Shown: one piece after another, positions 1 through 4,105 of the stretch
How positions within the stretch are numbered: the first letter of the stretch is position 1
Layout of the letters: the number at the start of each line of letters is the position of its first letter
Notes under the pieces: model-generated
The model's input: only the letters and a program-made list of their open reading frames with translations
Databases searched by the model: none
Told to the model about the DNA's origin: nothing
Made by a program: the position numbers and the translations under genes
From: Clostridiales bacterium
GTDB taxonomy: Bacteria; Bacillota; Clostridia; Tissierellales; Sedimentibacteraceae
NCBI GenBank assembly: GCA_003497505.1
Contig: DNNV01000198.1
Span: forward strand, 1-5,567
Length of the DNA: 5,567 nt
Reading direction: 5' to 3'

Positions 1-1139
1 TCGTTGTTGAGGGCGGAATAATAACAGATGTGGGTACCACAGATGAAGTGCTTTTAAAATATAGCACAGATGATTGCAAGGTCATAGATGCGTCAGGCAG
101 AGCGGTGCTCCCCGGATTTATAGACTCTCATACTCACCTGATTTTTGGAGGCTACAGAGCCGACGAATTTTCATGGAGGATGAGAGGAGATACCTACATG
201 TCCATAATGGAGCGAGGTGGAGGAATTACAAGCTCCGTGAGAGCCACAAGAAATACGAGCCTTGACGAATTTGTGGAAGCAGGAAAGAAAAGACTGGATA
301 AATTCATGGCTATGGGAGTCACCACAGTTGAAGGAAAAAGCGGGTACGGTCTTGACTACGACACGGAAATAAGGCAGCTTGAAGCAATGAAAAAACTTGA
401 TGGAATCCATCCGGTAGATGTTGTTCCCACATTCTTAGGACCTCACAGCGTGCTTCCCGAATATAAGGGGAAGGAAGAGGAATTCATCGATTACATGATT
501 GAGGTTATGAAGTACGCAGCTGACAATAAGCTTGCGGAGTTTGCGGATATATTTTGTGAGAAAAATGTATTTACAGTGGAGCAGTCAAGGCGATTTTTGA
601 CCGAGGCTAAAAAGCTTGGACTTAATTTAAAAATACATGCGGATGAGATTGTGCAGTTGGGAGGGACAGAACTGGCTGTAGAGCTTGGATGTACGTCTGC
701 AGACCACCTGCTTCAGGCCTCGGACTGCGGAATAAAAATGCTTTCTGAGTCGGATACAATCGCCACGCTTTTGCCTGCCACGGCATTCTGCCTCAAGGAG
801 GAATTTGCCAGAGGAAGGCATATGATTGACTCGGGATGTGCCGTTGCGCTGGCAACAGATTTCAATCCGGGAAGCTGCTTCACTAATTCAATGCCTCTGG
901 TTATTGCTCTTGCGGCATTGCATATGAATATGTCCATAGAAGAAATAGTTACGGCGTTGACCATAAATGCTGCCGCAGCACTGGGAAGGGACAGTAAAAT
1001 AGGAAGTATTGAAAAAGGGAAAAAGGCAGATATCATCATACTCGAATATCCCTCAATTCACTTTCTTCCATATCATGCCGGTGTAAACATAGTTGAGACG
1101 GTAATTAAAAACGGAGAAATCGTAAGGAGTAATCAATGA
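1..1139 (+). CDS. hutI: Imidazolonepropionase HutI, 5'-truncated by window edge
   Basis: Hydrolyses 4-imidazolone-5-propanoate to N-formimino-L-glutamate, the third step of cytosolic histidine breakdown. The open frame already runs at base 3, so the true start is outside the window; the GTG at 30 is an internal Val codon. Counting from base 3, 378 residues are visible. By alignment from memory with the B. subtilis enzyme (about 420 aa), some 37 N-terminal residues are missing. Amidohydrolase features, in order: the metal-binding HTH motif at residues 43-45 (DSHTHL), followed by FGGYRADEF; KSGYGLD near 112-118; a GPHS motif at 146-149; KIHADE with the metal-ligand His212 and Glu215; SADHL with His235; and ATDFNPG with metal-ligand Asp286. 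All expected catalytic positions are present. The 3' end overlaps the cyclodeaminase start by 4 bp (ATGA), which indicates translational coupling in a hut operon. Confidence 0.96.
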   Translation, partial: VVEGGIITDVGTTDEVLLKYSTDDCKVIDASGRAVLPGFIDSHTHLIFGGYRADEFSWRMRGDTYMSIMERGGGITSSVRATRNTSLDEFVEAGKKRLDKFMAMGVTTVEGKSGYGLDYDTEIRQLEAMKKLDGIHPVDVVPTFLGPHSVLPEYKGKEEEFIDYMIEVMKYAADNKLAEFADIFCEKNVFTVEQSRRFLTEAKKLGLNLKIHADEIVQLGGTELAVELGCTSADHLLQASDCGIKMLSESDTIATLLPATAFCLKEEFARGRHMIDSGCAVALATDFNPGSCFTNSMPLVIALAALHMNMSIEEIVTALTINAAAALGRDSKIGSIEKGKKADIIILEYPSIHFLPYHAGVNIVETVIKNGEIVRSNQ

Positions 1140-1750
1140 AAAATTTGACTTTAAAAGAATTTGCCGATGTGGTGGCATCAAACGAACCTGTTCCGGGTGG
1201 AGGAAGTGTTGCAGCTGTATGCGGCACATTGAGCGCGGCGCTTTCTGAGATGGTTGCAAGGCTCACAATCGGAAAGAAGAAATATGCCGAGCATGAAGAG
1301 GAAATGAATGCAGTAAAAGAGAAGGCCTTTATTCTCAGAAACAAGCTCGTTGATTTCATAGAAAAGGATAGCATCGCTTACAATAAGGTTATGGAAGCAT
1401 ACAAACTTCCGAAGGAAACAGATGAGGAGAAATCTGTGAGAAAAAATGCTATCAGAGAAGGCTCAAAGCTTGCGGCATCTGTTCCGCTTGAAGTGGCACA
1501 AGTTTCATATGAAATATTACCGTTGGCTGAGGCAGTGGTGATAAGAGGAAACTCCAATGCTGTAACGGATGGTCTGGTTGCCGCAATGCTTGCTCGTACC
1601 GCTGTTCTTTCAGCCATTCTGAATGTGAGAATTAACCTGGATTCAATAGACGATGAGGAATTTGTGAGAGAGTATAAGGAAAAAGCCGATGAACTTGAAA
1701 ACAATACATTGGCTTATGAGAAAAAAATATTGGAATGTTCGCCGTTCTAA
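1136..1750 (+). CDS. fchA: Stand-alone formimino-THF cyclodeaminase (FTCD_C family)
   Basis: A 204-residue cytosolic protein of the FTCD_C/cyclodeaminase family at the family's usual length (about 205-210 aa), not fused to a formiminotransferase domain. Seen: the N-terminal glycine-rich folate-site motif PVPGGGSVAA (residues 18-27), EKDSIAYNKV around Asp78 (the region of the proposed catalytic acid), IRGNSNAVTDGLVAA (137-150), and a C-terminal NVRINL segment (163-168). The family either releases ammonia from 5-formimino-THF (EC 4.3.1.4) or hydrolyses methenyl-THF. Context with HutI favours the first role, after a separate glutamate formiminotransferase that should lie nearby but is not in view. 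The start is fixed by AAGGAG at 1124-1129, 6 nt before the ATG, which overlaps the hutI stop. This appears to be the last structural gene of the operon here, since a hairpin follows. Confidence 0.93.
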   Translation: MKNLTLKEFADVVASNEPVPGGGSVAAVCGTLSAALSEMVARLTIGKKKYAEHEEEMNAVKEKAFILRNKLVDFIEKDSIAYNKVMEAYKLPKETDEEKSVRKNAIREGSKLAASVPLEVAQVSYEILPLAEAVVIRGNSNAVTDGLVAAMLARTAVLSAILNVRINLDSIDDEEFVREYKEKADELENNTLAYEKKILECSPF

Positions 1751-1758
1751 TGTATAAT
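1730..1758 (+). promoter_or_regulatory. Candidate sigma-A promoter for hutP-lysR
   Basis: TTGGAA (1730-1735) and a perfect TATAAT (1753-1758) are separated by exactly 17 bp. The -35 lies inside the last codons of fchA and the -10 just past its stop. Transcription would begin near 1765, inside the left arm of the hairpin at 1763-1781, so a transcript from here would not carry the whole hairpin. This would let hutP be expressed independently of the hut genes. Prediction from sequence only. Confidence 0.6.
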
Positions 1759-1759
1759 G

Positions 1760-1785
1760 AAGGCAGCTGCAATGCAGCTGCTTTT
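1760..1785 (+). terminator. Short hairpin with T-run after fchA
   Basis: GCAGCTGC at 1763-1770 is repeated at 1774-1781. The 8-mer is its own reverse complement, so the copies pair as an 8-bp stem with a 3-nt AAT loop, followed by TTTT (1782-1785). Flanking AAG/TTT can extend the stem weakly. It fits an intrinsic terminator for readthrough from hutI-fchA, although the T-run is short, so partial readthrough into hutP is possible. Because it is palindromic and sits at the predicted hutP start point, it could alternatively be a DNA operator. I do not see spaced UAG/NAG triplets of the kind HutP binds. Confidence 0.6.
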
Positions 1786-1811
1786 AAATTAACCATGAAG
1801 GCGGAAAGCTG

Positions 1812-2246
1812 ATGGAAAAAAGAGGAATAGGAAAAATAGCACTGCTGCTTGCACTGAGTGATGATATAGAAGAACTCCGCAAATATTATGAAGATAAAAA
1901 CTATGTTATTTATAGAGGGCAGGCAGGCTCAATGGATGCTAAGAAAATAGTGGCGGCGATTGAAACTGCCGCATCCCGTGAGGATATTATCAGAGAAAAC
2001 TACCACGAGGAGCATGCACTTTATCATGCAATCATAGAAGCTCTCAGCGGTTATTGCAGGGGGCAGGTAATGCTCGGAGAGGTGCTCAGAAGTGCGGGAT
2101 TATCATTTACCATTGTCAGAGGCATGCTGGTGGAGGACGACCCATCAAGCGGAAACTGGATTGCGGTAGTATTGTACGGACAGATAGGATCACCCAGAAG
2201 AGGATTCGAACATGAAGCAATAGGCATGGGGATACAGCCAATATAG
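1812..2246 (+). CDS. hutP: HutP, histidine-responsive RNA-binding antiterminator
   Basis: A 144-residue homologue of B. subtilis HutP (about 150 aa), a hexameric protein that, with L-histidine and Mg2+, binds NAG-triplet RNA and prevents termination in hut transcripts. Shared with the B. subtilis protein as I recall it: GSMDAKKIVAAIETA (39-53), HALYHAIIEAL (68-78), CRGQ, VLRSAGL, NWIAVVLYG and GFEHEAIGMGI. The metal-ligand histidines correspond to His68, His72 and His134. Glu76, Arg83 and Arg93 match conserved residues of the ligand pocket region, and Glu51, Thr52 and Glu133 match residues linked to RNA recognition. The start is ATG 1812, with a weak site, AAGGCGG (1798-1804), 7 nt upstream. 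It lies after the structural genes rather than leading the operon, and is followed 10 bp later by lysR. Its RNA target is probably upstream of the window. Confidence 0.95.
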   Translation: MEKRGIGKIALLLALSDDIEELRKYYEDKNYVIYRGQAGSMDAKKIVAAIETAASREDIIRENYHEEHALYHAIIEALSGYCRGQVMLGEVLRSAGLSFTIVRGMLVEDDPSSGNWIAVVLYGQIGSPRRGFEHEAIGMGIQPI

Positions 2247-2256
2247 AGAGGTATAT

Positions 2257-3153
2257 ATGAACACATCTTATTTAAGAACATTTATTGAGGTAATAAATTT
2301 GAAAAATATTTCCAAGGCAGCTGAAAAGCTTTATATAACTCAGCCTGCTGTATCAAAGCAGCTTCAGCTTTTAGAGAAGGATTTCGGGGCAGAGTTATTT
2401 AAAAAAAACGGCAGAGAGATTATTCCTACAGAAGAAGGACATTTGCTTTATAAGTATGCCAAAAATGTTCTGAACGAAGAAAATAGAATATATTCGTTAA
2501 TAAAAAGAGATGATGATGCGCTTTATGGAAATCTTACGGTCTATACAAGCTCTATGCCCGCAGATTACTACATACATGATTTAGTTATTGATTTTGGCAA
2601 GATTTATCCTGATGTTACATATACCATAAAGAAGGTTGATTCAGGAATGGTGTTCAGCAATATTGAGGAAGGCTTTACCAGCTTCGGATTTACTGGAACG
2701 GTTGCCAAAAACAAAAAAATTAAAAGCCTCTGCATTGCTGAAGATGAAGTTGTAATAGTTGCCTCATCTGATAAGCTAAGTGAATTTGCTTCGGATAAAA
2801 TAACTCTGGAGCAGCTGCTGGAGCAAAAATTTATTTTGAGAGAAAAAGGTTCTGCCACATTGCAGATATTTGAGAACTTTTTAAACAAAAAACGCATAAA
2901 GCTCAATGAGTTAAACACTGTTATTCAGGCTGAGGACAATGAAATAATAAAGAAGTTTATTGCAAACAACCTGGGTGTTGCTGTGCTGCCTAAAAAGGCC
3001 GTCGAGAATGAGCTTGCCGACGGAAGAGTATTCCTTCTGGAAGTGGACGGAATGATTCTTAAAAGAAAGCTGTATTACGTGTATCAGCAGGATAGATATT
3101 TCTCCAAAATAGAAGAAAAATTTAAAGAATTTATGATTGAAAGATATAAATAG
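2257..3153 (+). CDS. LysR-family transcriptional regulator
   Basis: A 298-residue protein of normal LTTR length. The N-terminal winged helix-turn-helix is clear: LRTFIEVINLKNISKAAEKL followed by YITQPAVSKQLQLLEKDFGAELF, with the HTH at about residues 18-37 and the wing and linker helix to about 85. The effector-binding domain starts near residue 90 (YGNLTVYTSSMPADYYI) and contains the usual second-lobe segment NNLGVAVLPKKAV. The SSMPADYY...F...YPDVTYTIKKVDS stretch recalls the CysB/CysL-like or selenium-associated LysR subgroup of clostridia, but the effector cannot be read from sequence. The start is set by GAGAGG (2246-2251), 5 nt before the ATG. It starts 10 bp after the hutP stop, so the two are probably cotranscribed, and a strong terminator follows. 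Control of histidine or amino-acid catabolism is plausible but only inferred from position. Confidence 0.93.
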   Translation: MNTSYLRTFIEVINLKNISKAAEKLYITQPAVSKQLQLLEKDFGAELFKKNGREIIPTEEGHLLYKYAKNVLNEENRIYSLIKRDDDALYGNLTVYTSSMPADYYIHDLVIDFGKIYPDVTYTIKKVDSGMVFSNIEEGFTSFGFTGTVAKNKKIKSLCIAEDEVVIVASSDKLSEFASDKITLEQLLEQKFILREKGSATLQIFENFLNKKRIKLNELNTVIQAEDNEIIKKFIANNLGVAVLPKKAVENELADGRVFLLEVDGMILKRKLYYVYQQDRYFSKIEEKFKEFMIERYK

Positions 3154-3167
3154 TATAAATAATAATC

Positions 3168-3198
3168 AGGTCTGGTTTTAGCCAGACCTTCTATTTTT
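3168..3198. terminator. Convergent intrinsic terminator, probably bidirectional
   Basis: AGGTCTGG (3168-3175) pairs perfectly with CCAGACCT (3182-3189) across a TTTTAG loop. On the + strand the stem is followed by TTCTATTTTTC, ending the hutP-lysR unit 14 bp after the lysR stop. On the - strand the same stem is followed by GATTATTATTT, so it can also end the leftward unit, whose last stop codon is at 3212. Confidence 0.85.
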
Positions 3199-3211
3199 CA
3201 TATTTGCGTTA

Positions 3212-3325
3212 TTAGCAGTCTAAATCGTCGCCACAACATTGAAATATAATTACTAGTAGCAAGAAAAAGAATAGTAAACTTGATCCGCTTTCTCCGCCAA
3301 TTCTGTTACCTCTGCAAAATCCCAT
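3212..3325 (-). CDS. 37-aa Cys-containing hydrophobic small protein
   Basis: A reverse-strand ORF from ATG (3325-3323) to TAA (3214-3212) encodes 37 residues. Layout: a Gly/Arg/Ser-rich head with Cys4 (MGFCRGNRIGGESGSS, 1-16), a hydrophobic segment LLFFFLLLVIIF (17-28) that could insert in a membrane, then a tail with Cys30, Cys31 and Cys37 and three Asp (QCCGDDLDC). A perfect AAGGAGG lies 7 nt before the ATG, and a promoter-like element and a terminator flank it, so a real gene is likely. It starts 67 bp downstream of the superoxide dismutase stop on the same strand. Very short proteins with a Gly-rich start, a Leu/Ile/Phe core and terminal cysteines are known among sporulation-associated peptides of Bacillota (YjcZ-like). 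The resemblance is architectural, from memory, not a family assignment. Function unknown. Confidence 0.72.
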   Translation of the reverse strand: MGFCRGNRIGGESGSSLLFFFLLLVIIFQCCGDDLDC

Positions 3326-3332
3326 GTTCAAT

Positions 3333-3339
3333 CCTCCTT
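3333..3339 (-). promoter_or_regulatory. Perfect ribosome-binding site of the 37-aa protein
   Basis: AAGGAGG on the - strand (read as CCTCCTT on +), 7 nt before ATG 3325. It is the strongest Shine-Dalgarno match in the window and the main evidence that the small ORF is translated. Confidence 0.8.
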
Positions 3340-3355
3340 AAAGTATTGTTTACGA

Positions 3356-3382
3356 TATTATATGTATATGCTTTAAGTCGGT
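3356..3382 (-). promoter_or_regulatory. Candidate sigma-K/sigma-E-like promoter of the 37-aa protein
   Basis: Read leftwards: AC (3382-3381), 16 nt, then CATATAATA (3364-3356). This matches the B. subtilis sigma-K pattern AC-16/17-CATAnnnTA, and the -10 also resembles the sigma-E form CATACAnT with one mismatch. The start point would fall near 3349, leaving a leader of about 24 nt that contains the AAGGAGG. TATAAT (3362-3357) inside it could equally serve sigma-A, but no good TTGACA is found at 16-18 bp. The region is AT-rich, so chance matches are possible. Confidence 0.4.
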
Positions 3383-3392
3383 TACAGGGATT

Positions 3393-3983
3393 TTATAAAT
3401 TAAGATTCAGAAGCCGCTTATTTACGACGCCGAAGTCTAAATTTGAAATGAATGCTTCCACATATTCCTTCCGGTTTATACCATAATCAATCATATAAGC
3501 ATGTTCATATACATCAAGCACTATAAGAGGTTCTGCAAATAGCATCACACCTTCGTCATGAGAATCCTGCCCATATATGTAGAAATCTCCGCTGTATCGG
3601 TCGTAGCAGAATAACACCCATCCGTGCATTGATAGAGCTATGCATTCGAATTTATCTAAAAAATTGCTGTAAGAGCCGAAAACTTCATTTATCACTGATG
3701 CTGCAGAACCGAAAATACTGGTATTGTTGCCGGTTAGATTTTCAAAATATAATTCATGAAGCTTGACTGCATCGAGACAGTAGGTCTTGGACTTTGCGGC
3801 AGATCTTATATCGCTGTAGTTTGGATTGCATATGGAATAAATTGAATTTGAAAGCAAGTTTTTGTTCACCTTGTTTATGCAGTCCACATACCTGGTATAC
3901 AGTACATAGTGCTCACTGAGCTGCATGGGCGAAAAATATTTGACATTAGAAAAATTATAATTTCTTGGTTCAATAGTATTCAT
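3393..3983 (-). CDS. Fe/Mn-type superoxide dismutase, divergent clostridial type
   Basis: A 196-residue protein of the Fe/Mn SOD family, which dismutates superoxide to peroxide and oxygen; no signal peptide is seen. The start at ATG 3983 is preferred over TTG 4004 because GGAGG sits 6 nt before it. Numbering from that ATG, the four metal ligands are identifiable: His25 in SEHYVLYTRYV, His76 in KLHELYF, and Asp157 and His161 in LDVYEHAYMIDY. Tyr32 matches the gateway Tyr. Gln139 in GQD matches the MnSOD-type outer-sphere Gln, and the FeSOD-type Gln four residues before His76 is absent (Ala72), hinting at Mn or mixed metal use. Odd points: the first ligand is 7 rather than 8 residues before the gateway Tyr; the usual Trp of DVWEHAY is Tyr159; and GSGWxW is MHGWVL. 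As I recall, related clostridial SODs share the HYxLYxxYV pattern and DVYEHAY. The 37-aa gene follows 67 bp downstream. Confidence 0.86.
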   Translation of the reverse strand: MNTIEPRNYNFSNVKYFSPMQLSEHYVLYTRYVDCINKVNKNLLSNSIYSICNPNYSDIRSAAKSKTYCLDAVKLHELYFENLTGNNTSIFGSAASVINEVFGSYSNFLDKFECIALSMHGWVLFCYDRYSGDFYIYGQDSHDEGVMLFAEPLIVLDVYEHAYMIDYGINRKEYVEAFISNLDFGVVNKRLLNLNL

Positions 3984-3989
3984 GTAATT

Positions 3990-3994
3990 CCTCC
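3990..3994 (-). promoter_or_regulatory. Ribosome-binding site deciding the SOD start
   Basis: GGAGG on the - strand, 6 nt before ATG 3983. It lies downstream of the alternative TTG at 4004, so that longer start would place the site inside the coding region. This supports a 196-aa rather than a 203-aa protein. Confidence 0.85.
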
Positions 3995-4003
3995 GTTGGT
4001 TCA

Positions 4004-4011
4004 ATTATATG
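4004..4011 (-). promoter_or_regulatory. Candidate -10 element of the SOD gene
   Basis: CATATAAT reads leftwards at 4011-4004, identical to the 8-mer ahead of the 37-aa gene (3364-3357). It contains TATAAT and resembles the sigma-E -10 form. Transcription would start near 3997, giving a very short leader that just includes GGAGG. I found no convincing -35 (neither TTGACA nor AC) at the right distance, so the sigma factor is undecided. Confidence 0.35.
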
Positions 4012-4044
4012 TTTGAAAATCCAATATATGATACAAAATATAAC

Positions 4045-4079
4045 TTTACCACGGGCATATTAGTTGATATAATTATAAT
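4045..4079 (+). promoter_or_regulatory. Candidate sigma-A promoter of polA, tandem TATAAT
   Basis: TTTACC (4045-4050), 17 bp, then TATAAT (4068-4073), immediately followed by a second TATAAT (4074-4079). The first is ideally spaced for a sigma-A promoter, with a start near 4080 and a leader of about 26 nt. For the second copy no -35-like hexamer is found at 17 bp. It faces the SOD promoter in a 122-bp divergent intergenic region. Confidence 0.5.
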
Positions 4080-4105
4080 AATATAAGTTAGTAAAAGGAG
4101 ACTAT

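Noticed and set aside
30..1139. Full-length HutI starting at the GTG at position 30
   Set aside because: The same frame is open and HutI-like back to base 3, and the family needs about 35-40 more residues, so 30 is an internal Val codon and the gene is cut by the window edge.
1740..1811. HutP-binding NAG-triplet array in the fchA-hutP spacer
   Set aside because: AAG and CAG triplets occur (1760, 1764, 1775, 1798, 1806) but without the regular 4-nt spacing known for HutP sites, so they are likely chance.
2241..2256. Inverted repeat ATATA/TATAT around the lysR ribosome-binding site
   Set aside because: Only five A/T pairs, expected by chance in this composition; no support for a regulatory hairpin.
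3154..3400. A mobile element or attachment site between lysR and the SOD gene
   Set aside because: No transposase fragment, terminal inverted repeats or flanking duplication is visible; the region is explained by a terminator, the 37-aa gene and its upstream signals.
3280..3486. Rightward 68-aa open frame
   Set aside because: It runs antisense across the 37-aa gene and the SOD 3' end, has no good ribosome-binding site, and its product shows no recognisable motif.
3984..4004. Seven-residue N-terminal extension of the SOD from TTG 4004
   Set aside because: The GGAGG at 3994-3990 is correctly spaced for ATG 3983 and would lie inside the coding sequence of the longer form; no ribosome-binding site suits the TTG.
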